From a virus: DNA of 33,526 bases. The notes under the pieces were generated by a model, which made no database searches, was not told the DNA's origin, and was given only the letters and a program-made list of their open reading frames with translations. Within the stretch, counting starts at the first letter, position 1, and each line of letters opens with the position of its first letter. Shown in pieces: positions 26,974-33,526 of this stretch. The position numbers and the translations under genes are program-made. The stretch is taken from the IMG/VR virus record IMGVR_UViG_3300020202_000176, positions 1 through 33,526 of that record. One strand, 5' to 3'.

Positions 26974-27035
26974 CACTGAACTCCCTGTAACTTGGTCTGA
27001 TGCTTTGCCGCCTCTGACGGCTTGGGGGTGGTCAT
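26973..27035 (-). CDS. Microprotein (20 aa)
   Basis: ATG 27035 overlaps the upstream stop (ATGA) and has AAGGA 6 nt upstream; its TGA overlaps the next ATG. The peptide is polar (Thr, Lys, Gln). Precise junctions on both sides support translation, perhaps only as a coupling device. Confidence 0.4.
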   Translation of the reverse strand: MTTPKPSEAAKHQTKLQGVQ

Positions 27036-27481
27036 CGGGTTTCCTTGAGTGTGATGCCGAACAGCCGGGCCGCCGTGCGGACTTGGCCGCGAGCAGGGTT
27101 CTTGATTCGCGCACAGCCGCCCAAGAACACGTAGACGCCTGCGGGTACGTCGTCCACGGCATCGACCACGCGGATGTACGGACCAAGACTGTCGTAGGCG
27201 TAAAGCTGGTAGTCGCGGTATCGCAGCGGCGTTACATCGGTGCAAAGCAGGCCGAGCGACGCAATCCACGCTTCATCCGCCGGCGTCTCGTCGAGTTCGG
27301 CGAGATAGGCGTCGGCGAGCGTGTGCCGGTCCTCGTCGGCCAGCGAGCACGCCACCGCGAACGATCCGTCCATGCCGTCCGCTCGTAGTTGCTCGGCGTA
27401 CACGTTGACGTATGCGTCGCCGGCTTTCACTCGCCTCAGTCGCCCCGCCGCTTGGCTGATGTCGTTGGGGTTAGACGGCAT
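27032..27481 (-). CDS. Hypothetical protein (149 aa)
   Basis: ATG 27481 overlaps the previous gene by 11 nt. The protein has a mixed fold: an Ala/Glu/Asp helix ('EDRHTLADAYLAELDETP'), strands around 'DYQLYAYDSLGPYIRVVDAVDDVPAGVYVFLGG', and a basic C-terminus. No family is recognised. Confidence 0.6.
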   Translation of the reverse strand: MPSNPNDISQAAGRLRRVKAGDAYVNVYAEQLRADGMDGSFAVACSLADEDRHTLADAYLAELDETPADEAWIASLGLLCTDVTPLRYRDYQLYAYDSLGPYIRVVDAVDDVPAGVYVFLGGCARIKNPARGQVRTAARLFGITLKETR

Positions 27482-27716
27482 GGACAACGACCCCCTCTCC
27501 GTCGCAGTCGGGGCAAATCTCGTTCTCGCCATCGGCCGCGAAACCGTCGCCGCCGCAGTTGCACGTATTGCCGAGCGCGGGGCAGTGCTTGCAAATGAAG
27601 TCGACGGTTTGCAGTTCTTCCGGCGCTTCGTGATCGCCAAGGCGCAGGTTTGGTAGCCAGTGGTGGGAGTAGCCGTCACACTCGGAGCATCGCGGGCATT
27701 TTGTAGTTTCAATCAC
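27471..27716 (-). CDS. DnaJ-like zinc-finger protein (81 aa)
   Basis: GTG 27716 overlaps the upstream stop (GTGA) with GGAGG upstream. Cys pairs 'CPRCSEC', 'CKHC', 'CNCGGDG' and 'CPDCDGEG' resemble the CxxCxGxG repeats of the DnaJ Cys-rich domain. Such mini-DnaJ-type ribbons occur in many phages. It may bind nucleic acid or help folding; neither is shown. Confidence 0.65.
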   Translation of the reverse strand: MIETTKCPRCSECDGYSHHWLPNLRLGDHEAPEELQTVDFICKHCPALGNTCNCGGDGFAADGENEICPDCDGEGVVVHAV

Positions 27717-27985
27717 GTCTGCCTCCGGGTCGCGGGTTTGGGGAGAAGTTGGTGGGGAGCGATGTCGAGCCACGGAATCCAAAACTGGACTCGGTGCCAC
27801 GGCTCCCCTGCGACACCGCGCCACTTGCGCACGGAGATGCTATCTTCGGAAAACACCAGTGCGACCATCTGGCCATACTCAGGCGGGACGCTGGCCTCGG
27901 ACTCAAGTGGCCCCTTCCGCCAGCGGATCAGGCCGCCGACTGCGCGGGGACCTACAGAATGGCCGGGCTTTCGCTGCTTGGTCAT
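27713..27985 (-). CDS. Hypothetical protein (90 aa)
   Basis: ATG 27985 overlaps the upstream ASCH-like gene stop (ATGA). The middle is beta-like ('MVALVFSEDSISVRKWRGV', 'HRVQFWIPWLDIAPHQL'), and both ends are basic. No family is recognised. Confidence 0.57.
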   Translation of the reverse strand: MTKQRKPGHSVGPRAVGGLIRWRKGPLESEASVPPEYGQMVALVFSEDSISVRKWRGVAGEPWHRVQFWIPWLDIAPHQLLPKPATRRQT

Positions 27986-28620
27986 CGTGCGGGCTCCGTG
28001 GGGCGGAAGGAAATGACCCATGTCCAGGGATTGGCTGCCCATGAGCCGGAGCCGTTGATGGAGTTCCAGAGGTTCTCAAACCCGACCTTGTGGGTCGCTC
28101 CCATTAGCGAAAAAGGAACGCCCTCGGCTTCCGCGTCCGCCTCGCTGATGTCGTTCAGCCGCTCGATCCGAACGCCCGTGATTTCGAGCCGCAGATTTCT
28201 GGCATACGCCGGCGGCAAGTGGACGCCGCGAAGGTGCCCGTCCCTGTAACCGCGAACCTTTGCCATTAGTTCGGGGTCGCCGTAGCGAACGACGAGGCTT
28301 CGGTCTGCGTGAAACAGGACTTCGTAGCCGGCTTTCTCGTACGGCGTTACCGTAACTTCCTCGGAGATTCGCAACTGGTCGCCGACCTTGCCGTAGGGGC
28401 CGAAAGCGTCGTGTGTCTTGGTGGCCTTTCCATCGGAAGCAGAAAAACGCCAAAAATGATCGTGCGGCTCGCCGACGTACTGCATTCGCTGAACGTGGGA
28501 AAAGTTATCATCGGGCAGCTTCACCACGCGCCGCGTCTGCGTCTTGCGACCGTCGAGGATCGCGCGGACCATCTCGCCGGAAAATAAGATGGGCTTTTCG
28601 CGTGTTGCTGTCGTGCTCAT
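27982..28620 (-). CDS. ASCH/PUA-like phage protein (212 aa)
   Basis: The opening 'KPILFSGEMVRAILDGRKTQTRRVVK' and later 'PYGKVGDQLRISEEVTV' are the signature of a widespread phage protein with an ASCH-like (PUA-fold) RNA-binding domain. The segment near residue 150 'LEITGVRIERLNDISEADAEAEGV' also fits this family. It is thought to bind RNA or modified nucleotides; no catalytic role is proven. ATG 28620 is the only plausible start. It heads a run of tightly coupled genes to the left. Confidence 0.75.
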   Translation of the reverse strand: MSTTATREKPILFSGEMVRAILDGRKTQTRRVVKLPDDNFSHVQRMQYVGEPHDHFWRFSASDGKATKTHDAFGPYGKVGDQLRISEEVTVTPYEKAGYEVLFHADRSLVVRYGDPELMAKVRGYRDGHLRGVHLPPAYARNLRLEITGVRIERLNDISEADAEAEGVPFSLMGATHKVGFENLWNSINGSGSWAANPWTWVISFRPTEPAR

Positions 28621-28644
28621 CTATCTCACTCCTCGGCGTCGGGG

Positions 28645-28899
28645 TCAGGCTGCTTCATTCCAAAGAACGGTCCATCGCTTCGCGGTCGGCAGTCCGTAGG
28701 CGTCTACTACGAACTCGCCGGTCATCGATTTCAGGCATCGAAATCCGCGGCACTTGATCAGCCGTTCGCGACGCCCTGCGCGAATCAGCTTGAGCATCAT
28801 CGCGATGCACTTGCGGTTCATGTCGACATGCCGCCGCTCCCAACGCATCTTCGTTGCGTAGGCAACTACGGCTTCGGCGGCTGTTTCTTTGGTCGTCAT
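28645..28899 (-). CDS. Hypothetical protein (84 aa)
   Basis: ATG 28899 is preceded by a weak AGG 11 nt upstream. The protein has an N-terminal amphipathic helix ('ETAAEAVVAYATKMRWERR') and a basic middle with two Cys, then strands 'FVVDAYGLPTAKRWTVLW'. No family is recognised. Confidence 0.55.
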   Translation of the reverse strand: MTTKETAAEAVVAYATKMRWERRHVDMNRKCIAMMLKLIRAGRRERLIKCRGFRCLKSMTGEFVVDAYGLPTAKRWTVLWNEAA

Positions 28900-28910
28900 G
28901 GCGGTTGGGC

Positions 28911-29120
28911 CTAGTGGTTGGTTATCGGACGAGCCAGCAGGACATCGCGTTTCAGTGGGTGATACGACACCGACCCAGGCTCAACCCCGAGTTCGGCGTA
29001 CAGTTCGGACGTGGCGTAGGTCGCCCGATCCTTGAGCGTCACCCCAGGACCGTGAACTGCGTCCCGAATTAGCTTCGATAGCTGCTCTTCTGTAAGGTGG
29101 TATTCGCGCCGTACGCTCAT
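28911..29120 (-). CDS. Hypothetical protein (69 aa)
   Basis: ATG 29120 has GAGGAG 8 nt upstream. The first half ('REYHLTEEQLSKLIRDAVHGPG') is an amphipathic helix, with a middle 'DRATYATSELYAELGVEPGSV' and a basic tail. No family is recognised. It is the first gene after the structured 226-bp gap. Confidence 0.58.
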   Translation of the reverse strand: MSVRREYHLTEEQLSKLIRDAVHGPGVTLKDRATYATSELYAELGVEPGSVSYHPLKRDVLLARPITNH

Positions 29121-29150
29121 CGCTCTCGCTCCTCGGTCGCAGTGGAAAGT

Positions 29151-29206
29151 GCCGGTTACGTTTTCCGGCGTCGCGAGCATTTAGTCGCGACCGTTCGGTC
29201 ACCGGC
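29151..29206 (-). ncRNA. Candidate structured leader or small RNA
   Basis: On the minus strand, an outer stem GCCGGT (29206-29201) pairs with ACCGGC (29156-29151). It encloses hairpin GACCG/CGGTC (29200-29189) and hairpin GTCGCGA/TCGCGAC (29191-29185 with 29176-29170, 8-nt loop). The two inner hairpins share a few bases, so alternative folds are possible, as in a switch. It lies 31 nt before the ATG of the 69-residue gene. Confidence 0.35.
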
Positions 29207-29284
29207 TAAGCCCATGACCATGATTTGGGCTTCCCGTACTTAAGTGCCATCGGGCACAGTTCCGCATGGTCAGAACAGCCAGAC

Positions 29285-29300
29285 CGGCGATTACTCGCCG
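29285..29300 (-). repeat. Hairpin CGGCGA/TCGCCG with GUAA tetraloop
   Basis: A 6-bp stem is capped on the minus strand by GTAA, a GNRA tetraloop typical of structured RNAs. It lies 8 nt after the larger hairpin at 29309-29339. Confidence 0.45.
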
Positions 29301-29308
29301 CTGTAGTT

Positions 29309-29339
29309 GCGCCGGGCAGGGCCTTTGCCTGCCCGGCGC
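29309..29339 (-). repeat. 12-bp perfect GC hairpin downstream of the 88-residue gene
   Basis: GCGCCGGGCAGG (29339-29328) pairs with CCTGCCCGGCGC (29320-29309), with a 7-nt loop. It starts 7 nt beyond the stop of gene 29347-29613. No U-tract follows, so it is not a classic terminator; it could stabilise the 3' end or stop polymerase with Rho. Confidence 0.55.
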
Positions 29340-29346
29340 GGGGTGG

Positions 29347-29613
29347 TTACTGCTTGCCGATATACATGGCCGCCAGCTCGCTGGCCTTTGCGTAAATGAT
29401 CGCGGAGTCCGCGCACTGACCCGATGCACAAAGGCCGTTGACTGCGGCCTTGAAAACCTCAAACGCACGGCAGTCGAGAACCGCCTTTTTCACGCCTTCG
29501 TCACGGGACTTCGAGGATGGGACGAGCAGGTCTGCCAACTCGCCAACGGTAAGCGGTTGCGACTCGCTACCGTCACGAAGAACGTCATCGGCACGGCAAA
29601 AGATCGAAAGCAT
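29347..29613 (-). CDS. Hypothetical protein (88 aa)
   Basis: ATG 29613 has GGAGG 5 nt upstream. The protein is helical with three Cys and a pattern 'VGELADLLVPSSKSRDEGVKKAVLDCRAFEVFKAAVNGL' that suggests two or three helices. No family is recognised. It follows the RecT gene by 45 nt and ends before a strong hairpin, so it closes the recombination operon. Confidence 0.6.
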   Translation of the reverse strand: MLSIFCRADDVLRDGSESQPLTVGELADLLVPSSKSRDEGVKKAVLDCRAFEVFKAAVNGLCASGQCADSAIIYAKASELAAMYIGKQ

Positions 29614-29658
29614 TCAAACCTCCAGTGAAAGGACTCTAGAAAAACGGGTTGTTTGTGG

Positions 29659-30639
29659 TTACTCGGTCAGGTTGCGCTGCGACCGCTTCGACTGCTTGAG
29701 TGACGCCAGCTTGGCCGTGATCGCGGCGGCGGCCGTTGCGTCGTCCTGCCACTTGTCCAGCAGCGTGTCGCACTGCTCGACGGTCTCGCAGTCGGCGAGG
29801 GCCATTTCCCAAGCTGGCGGCCCGCCTTCGACTTGCGATTCGGACGTGTCGAGGGTCAGTGTGTCGTTGCCTGCGGCGTGTTCGGCTACGAGCGAGTCGA
29901 GACTGGCGGCAATCCGCGTCGGTGTCGGCCGGTGGTCGATGTCGATGGCCTGATCGTCGTCGCCGTCGACTGCATCCAGAATCTCGGCTGACCACGGGAG
30001 CCACTTAGAGCACCGCCGGAAGACGGTCTTCTTCGCCATCTCGTTCCAGTCCGTAACCCACGGCCCGCTCGATCCGGCGCGGGACCGCTTTCGGATCGCC
30101 TCGATTTCATCCCGAGACATCACGTCGTGCTTCGCCGTCCCGCCTCGCATTTGCACGACGCAGTAGGCCGCGAACACTTCGCCCGCTTCCTTCGGCTTGT
30201 CCGCATCGATTCGGAGAAACCACGGTGTATGCTTGGTGACGTGCCCGCACGAATACTCGAACAAGTCGCCGCGTCGAACGATGTCCGCGTGAATCGCGTT
30301 GACGTTGCCCGAGCGGTAGCAGAGTTCAGCAATTCCCTTGTAGTCGACGATCAGGGTGCATTTGTCGCCGTAGGGGATTAGGTGGGCTCGGCGGCCGTCG
30401 GGCTCCAATCCCCATTGGCTGCAATTCAGCAGGCACTCGAAGAACGAGGCTTGCGTGCATTGCGCCAGCTTCGGCGTCTTGGTGAGCGCTGTCAGGGCGA
30501 CGCGAATCATCCGGTCTGGCGTCAGGTGCTTGGGTAGCACGCGGGCGATTTCGGCCATCAGACCCGGCGAGTTCAGGTGGTCGCGAATCGTCATTTGCCC
30601 GGCGGGCTTCTTCTGCTGGTTGCTCACTGCGGTCGACAT
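29659..30639 (-). CDS. RecT-family single-strand annealing protein
   Basis: The 326-residue protein has the RecT core: 'PDRMIRVALTALTKTPKLAQCTQASFFECLLNCSQWGLEPDG', 'AHLIPYGDKCTLIVDYKGIAELCYRSG', and 'MAKKTVFRRCSKWLP' near residue 205. It anneals complementary strands and promotes recombination of phage genomes. The C-terminus has an acidic region ('DGDDDQAIDIDH') and a Lys/Arg tail. ATG 30639 has AGGAG 7 nt upstream. Its partner exonuclease is encoded 4 nt upstream in the operon. Confidence 0.93.
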   Translation of the reverse strand: MSTAVSNQQKKPAGQMTIRDHLNSPGLMAEIARVLPKHLTPDRMIRVALTALTKTPKLAQCTQASFFECLLNCSQWGLEPDGRRAHLIPYGDKCTLIVDYKGIAELCYRSGNVNAIHADIVRRGDLFEYSCGHVTKHTPWFLRIDADKPKEAGEVFAAYCVVQMRGGTAKHDVMSRDEIEAIRKRSRAGSSGPWVTDWNEMAKKTVFRRCSKWLPWSAEILDAVDGDDDQAIDIDHRPTPTRIAASLDSLVAEHAAGNDTLTLDTSESQVEGGPPAWEMALADCETVEQCDTLLDKWQDDATAAAAITAKLASLKQSKRSQRNLTE

Positions 30640-30643
30640 GCTT

Positions 30644-31585
30644 TCACTCCTGCGGTTGATGAACTTCGGACTCGATGATTTCTGCCGGGGCGTCGTCGGG
30701 CTTCCGCTTGTGGACCCGAAACACCCGCTTGGTGAACGGCTTCACTTCGTAGCCGCCGCCGTTCTCGGTGCGCCACGATGCCCACTTGCCCGACTGGAAA
30801 CCGGCGAACGTGCAATCGCCCATGCGGGCTTTGATCCGGTTCTCGATTTCGTCGCGCTTCGCGGTCAATTCCTTGATCTGCTTGGAGAGATCCGCCAATT
30901 GGTCGTCGATGTTCTGGAACTCGTCGTCGTGCAGGGCGATCGCCTTGCCGTTGTCGTTGGGATGCAGCCGCCGAATGGCCACAGCCGTCGCCTCGCTGCC
31001 GTCAATCTCGGGCGGCGTCTTTGTCTCGACGCACCGCCAGAACTCGTCACAGAGCTTGCAGAGCGTTTGGATGAACGCCTCGTGCCGCTCGAACGGATGC
31101 CACTTGAGCCGGTTGCCGCCGACGAGCCCGGCCGCAATGCCCCACTCGTAGCCGGTCACGTACATTTCGTGCTGCACTTGGCAAATGACCCGCAGCGGCG
31201 GTTGGTCGGCCCACTCGCTGGCGAAGTACGAACCGACGTTCTTGATCTGCACCACGCCGGGGGTTTCGCGGCTGTCGTTGAAGGCTCGGGCGTCCAGCGT
31301 GCAGCCCATGTGCGGTCGTTCCGTGCTGCGTAGAAACTCGTGTTGCAGCGCCGGCTGAACGTCCAGGCCCGCATCCTCGCGAAGTGCTTGGATGATGACG
31401 GGCTCCATGCGCTGGCCCCATCGCACGCTTTCCACGTCGTCCAAGTCGTCTCGCTCGATCAGGCCGAGCTTTTGCGCCCAGAGCTTGTAGACGCTGGTGT
31501 TCGCGTAGCCCTGCCGGAACAGGATCGGGCTTTCGGATGCGCCGATACCCTGCGAGCGGTCGTTGAGCCATTGTTCCCGTGTCAT
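30644..31585 (-). CDS. YqaJ/RecE-type exonuclease
   Basis: The protein has the lambda-exonuclease-like fold motifs: 'GIGASESP' at 13-20, Glu61 in 'WGQRMEPVI', Asp98 in 'CTLDAR' and 'QIKNV' with Gln113 and Lys115. Residues about 225-260 are a coiled coil ('IDDQLADLSKQIKELTAKRDEIE'), and the tail is beta-rich. It resects double-strand ends 5' to 3' to feed RecT. ATG 31585 overlaps the upstream stop (ATGA). Together with RecT it forms a two-component recombination module. Confidence 0.9.
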   Translation of the reverse strand: MTREQWLNDRSQGIGASESPILFRQGYANTSVYKLWAQKLGLIERDDLDDVESVRWGQRMEPVIIQALREDAGLDVQPALQHEFLRSTERPHMGCTLDARAFNDSRETPGVVQIKNVGSYFASEWADQPPLRVICQVQHEMYVTGYEWGIAAGLVGGNRLKWHPFERHEAFIQTLCKLCDEFWRCVETKTPPEIDGSEATAVAIRRLHPNDNGKAIALHDDEFQNIDDQLADLSKQIKELTAKRDEIENRIKARMGDCTFAGFQSGKWASWRTENGGGYEVKPFTKRVFRVHKRKPDDAPAEIIESEVHQPQE

Positions 31586-32004
31586 TCCGCCCCCTCCGCG
31601 TCGGCGAGGGGCTTGGCGAGGGCGGGTTGACGAATCTCGCGGTCAAGTCGCCTTTGCCACTCGGCGAAGGGCTGAAGGGCCGCTCGGAGTTCGTCGCCGC
31701 GAAGCTTTTCGATATCGCGAATTCGGCTAGGCAGTCGAGCGTCGGCACGAATGGCCGCCGTAAGGTCTGCGGTCGTGGCCTCATTGCGGCCTTCGCGAAT
31801 TTGCGTTATGCAACCGCATCGATCACCGGGGGCTGCGTAGCCGCTCGCGTTTGCGGCTTGAAACAGAACGTGCGCCGCCGTAAGTCCGTAAGGATCGCCG
31901 GCATCTGGATACGACCATGCGGCGAATACTGCCGAACACCCGGTGAATCGCTCGTCGGCGTGTTCCACCAACCACTCAATCGCGTCGTCGTATTTGTCTG
32001 TCAC
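31582..32004 (-). CDS. Hypothetical protein (140 aa)
   Basis: It starts at GTG 32004 (GTGA overlap). The N-terminal helix 'KYDDAIEWLVEHADERFTGC' is followed by an Ala-rich region with 'ANASGYAAPGDRCGCITQIREGR' and a basic helical end. The pattern is common among phage proteins encoded near exonucleases. No family is recognised. Confidence 0.6.
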   Translation of the reverse strand: MTDKYDDAIEWLVEHADERFTGCSAVFAAWSYPDAGDPYGLTAAHVLFQAANASGYAAPGDRCGCITQIREGRNEATTADLTAAIRADARLPSRIRDIEKLRGDELRAALQPFAEWQRRLDREIRQPALAKPLADAEGAE

Positions 32005-32423
32005 TTCGCTTCTCCTCGTGCTTGGGCCAGGGCGGCTTTCCGAAGCGTGGCGAGCCAGTCGATGCGCAGGCCGTGCTTGGCGTATTCGTAGCCGTGCCGC
32101 GCGAAAACGGCGTCGGCGTCCATGCTCGGATTGGCGTACGCTTCTTCGAGTTCGGTGTAGGCCAGGAGCGCGTCGTGGGCGTTCCAGCAGAGGGCAAGCC
32201 GGGCGGCGTTGGCGTCGCGCTCGGCACACTCGGATTCGTGACCATGCCCGCGCTTGTAGTCGGCTTGGCAGTTCACCAGGGCGATGCAGGCGTCGCCGAT
32301 CCGCAAGGCAATCTGCCCGTCGTTGGTCAGTTGTCGGACCGGCTGCAAGCCGACCGCGCGAAGCTCGTCGATGTTGTCGACGGTCCACGTACGAAACGTC
32401 ATGGTTCCAGGCGTATGGGTCAC
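32001..32423 (-). CDS. Hypothetical protein (140 aa)
   Basis: It starts at GTG 32423 with GGAGG 6 nt upstream and a GTGA overlap; ATG 32402 is an internal alternative. It contains 'IALRIGDACIALVNCQADYKRGHGHESECAERDANAARLALCWNAHDALLAY', with Cys and His and a helical pattern seen in many phage hypothetical proteins. The C-terminus 'LRIDWLATLRKAALAQARGE' is helical. Confidence 0.6.
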   Translation of the reverse strand: MTHTPGTMTFRTWTVDNIDELRAVGLQPVRQLTNDGQIALRIGDACIALVNCQADYKRGHGHESECAERDANAARLALCWNAHDALLAYTELEEAYANPSMDADAVFARHGYEYAKHGLRIDWLATLRKAALAQARGEAK

Positions 32424-32971
32424 TTGTTGCCTCCGGGCTTGGGGGTGTTGCGCCTGCGATTGGCGATCTGCTCTTTGGGGGTTGCCCATCGGCAGTTGCC
32501 GGGTTCGTAATTCCCGTCGTTGTTGATGCGGTCGATGGAATGCGTCGATGTCGGCGGCTGCCCCATGTCGGCCAAGAAGTTCTCAAATGAACTCTCCCAT
32601 CTCTTGCAAACCGCGATGCCGCGACCTCCGTATCTGAAGTAGTCCTTGCAGCGAGGGTTGCGAATGCGGTTCAGCATTCCGCCCCAAATCCGATAAAGGC
32701 GTGTGCCTTTCTGGCCGTGTTTGGTGTTGGCTTCTCGTGATCGGTCCAATAAGAGGCAGCCACAAGACTGCGTTTGCCCGCGTCGCAACTGTTTGCCAAT
32801 GACATCGACCGCCTTGCCGCAGTCGCACTTGCATCGCCACACGAGAAGGCCGTCGGCGGTTCGTTTTCCCGCCAGTCCGTTCACGACAAGCCGACCAAAT
32901 CGCACTCCCGCCATATCAACGAAGTTGTGCGGGTGCCGTATTGCGGGTGCTAGGTTAGGTGCGCTAATCAC
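32420..32971 (-). CDS. HNH-like/AP2-related phage DNA-binding protein (183 aa)
   Basis: It starts at GTG 32971 with AGGAG 6 nt upstream (GTGA overlap with CsrA). The N-terminal half has a 'FGRLVV' strand and a zinc-like 'WRCKCDCGK' ... 'SCGC' set, and the C-terminal half has the familiar phage pattern 'LYRIWGGMLNRIRNP', 'YGGRGIAVCKRWESSFENFLADMG' and 'SIDRINNDGNYEPGNCRWAT', which belongs to a homing-nuclease-like family with an HNH-related core. It may bind or cut DNA. Mobility is likely, since such genes are scattered in phages. Confidence 0.78.
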   Translation of the reverse strand: MISAPNLAPAIRHPHNFVDMAGVRFGRLVVNGLAGKRTADGLLVWRCKCDCGKAVDVIGKQLRRGQTQSCGCLLLDRSREANTKHGQKGTRLYRIWGGMLNRIRNPRCKDYFRYGGRGIAVCKRWESSFENFLADMGQPPTSTHSIDRINNDGNYEPGNCRWATPKEQIANRRRNTPKPGGNK

Positions 32972-33150
32972 TTCGTACTCCTTTGGATTGCTTCGTAGAC
33001 CTCGCGCCGGTGGATCTTCACGGCGGCCGGCGCCATCCATCCGATGCGCACTTTGTCGGGCGCGATTCGCACGACTTGGGCGATGATTTCGGTGCCGTCG
33101 GGAAGTACCACAACCGTCTCTTCGTAAAGCTTCCTGCCAAGAACCAACAT
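32968..33150 (-). CDS. csrA: CsrA-like carbon storage regulator (60 aa)
   Basis: The protein starts 'MLVLGRKLYEETVVVL', the hallmark CsrA N-terminus, with 'VRIAPDKVRIGWMAPAAVKIHRREVYEAIQ' completing the five-strand, one-helix fold; Arg at position 48-49 (HRRE) is the RNA-binding Arg region. CsrA dimers bind GGA in hairpin loops and block or stabilise mRNAs. ATG 33150 has GGAGG 6 nt upstream. An in-frame ATG at 33267 overlaps the upstream stop and would add 39 residues, but known CsrA proteins start at MLVL. It lies at the transcriptional front of the window, suited to early takeover of host mRNA use. Confidence 0.9.
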   Translation of the reverse strand: MLVLGRKLYEETVVVLPDGTEIIAQVVRIAPDKVRIGWMAPAAVKIHRREVYEAIQRSTK

Positions 33151-33263
33151 GCCGAACCTCCGTGTGAAAAGTGCCGGGCTTCCCTCGTCCGAGATTGAGT
33201 TCCGCCCGGCGTCTCCTCCTTGGTGCCGCCTGCTTCGTGCCGGCGGTCGTGTGCGAACTAGGC

Positions 33264-33526
33264 TCATGCGTAGGCGTCGTCGTCGTCCGTCTCCACGTCC
33301 GCAGCCGCCACAAGCGCGGGAGCGGCATCGACGCCGAAGTATTCGCGAATGATCGCTTCGACCTTCGGGCGAATCGCCGCAAACGAGTAGATTCGCGACC
33401 GCTCGATGGAGATGCCGTACTTGCGGTGCGACGACGCCGTTTCGACGCCGGGAACGGCGGCCAGCTTGTCGTGCAGCGCGGCGGCCTCGGCGGTCATCTC
33501 CTTGCGACTGAGCCACGGTATTGCCA
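33264..33526 (-). CDS. Hypothetical protein (partial, N-terminus off the edge)
   Basis: The frame is open through the right edge. An ATG at 33497 has AAGGAG immediately upstream with no spacing, and the codons before it read smoothly, so the gene probably starts outside. The visible part has a helix ('AEAAALHDKLAAVPGVE'), a strand 'YGISIERSRIYSF', and a helix 'PKVEAIIREYFGV', ending in an acidic Asp/Ala tail. No family is recognised. Confidence 0.55.
   Translation of the reverse strand, partial: AIPWLSRKEMTAEAAALHDKLAAVPGVETASSHRKYGISIERSRIYSFAAIRPKVEAIIREYFGVDAAPALVAAADVETDDDDAYA

Noticed and set aside
29220-29265. 14-codon minus-strand peptide frame (MALKYGKPK start) in the structured gap
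   Set aside because: It has no proper ribosome site, is very short, and lies in a region better explained by RNA structure.
30455-31333. Long plus-strand frame over the RecT and exonuclease genes
   Set aside because: It is antisense to well-recognised RecT and YqaJ genes, with low-complexity Arg/Val composition and no independent evidence.
1-33526. Genome-wide amber reassignment
   Set aside because: Many normal-length genes here end in TAG (for example those ending at 3000, 4780, 5211, 20554, 20756 and 16878), so TAG is an ordinary stop. Only the junction at 15442 needs special explanation.
1-33526. tRNA genes, CRISPR arrays, insertion sequences
   Set aside because: No cloverleaf-like T-loop signature, no regularly spaced repeats and no transposase were seen by eye. 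A tRNAscan-SE or CRISPR search was not possible.

Overview
The window reads as a contiguous piece of a tailed double-stranded DNA phage or prophage (Caudoviricetes). It is GC-rich, very gene-dense, and almost entirely transcribed leftward on the minus strand. The host is most likely a planctomycete. That is an inference from two secreted c-type cytochrome-like proteins, one with the sequence style of planctomycete cytochrome domain proteins, from the capsid protease and integrase-fragment families, and from the abundance of small Cys-rich proteins. No host chromosomal gene or complete integrase is visible, so lytic phage and prophage cannot be separated.

Read in the direction of transcription, from right to left: (1) 33.5-29.3 kb holds a CsrA homologue, an HNH-like protein, a YqaJ/RecE-type exonuclease and a RecT annealase, with small genes between. 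(2) 29.3-22.1 kb holds an ASCH-like protein, zinc-ribbon proteins, a zinc-ribbon/coiled-coil/DUF551 protein, a Dam-type adenine methylase, two HNH proteins and a second DPPY methyltransferase. (3) 22.1-16.2 kb holds a replisome-organizer-like protein, a LexA-type winged helix without a peptidase, a RusA-like resolvase, many small unknown or Cys-rich proteins, an HTH protein and an RNA-ligase-type nucleotidyltransferase. (4) 15.5-9.8 kb is an unusual envelope-directed cassette: an orphan signal peptide, a matrixin-type metalloprotease, two CxxCH proteins, a secreted Val/Gln/Pro protein, a holin-like protein and other membrane proteins. (5) 9.8-0 kb is the packaging and head module: small and large terminase, portal, minor head protein, a Tat-signal microprotein, a zinc ribbon, a truncated tyrosine recombinase with its own promoter, operator and terminator, protease-scaffold, a structural protein, the major capsid protein, neck proteins and a gpG-like protein that runs off the left edge.

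Most gene junctions overlap by ATGA, GTGA or TGATG, so long polycistronic messages with translational coupling are likely. I used these junctions and Shine-Dalgarno spacing to choose starts. The chain breaks at a few places that hold structure: a terminator, promoter and operator around 4.7-5.2 kb, a hairpin at 11.25 kb, a 13-bp inverted repeat and G-quadruplex motif at 23.56-23.68 kb, and a structured 226-bp gap at 29.12-29.35 kb. No tRNA, rRNA, CRISPR array or insertion sequence was seen.

The strongest candidates for something new are the phage-encoded pair of c-type cytochrome-like proteins, a signal peptide separated from a metzincin protease by one in-frame amber codon, and a 115-residue recombinase fragment that sits in a complete regulated transcription unit inside the head operon.
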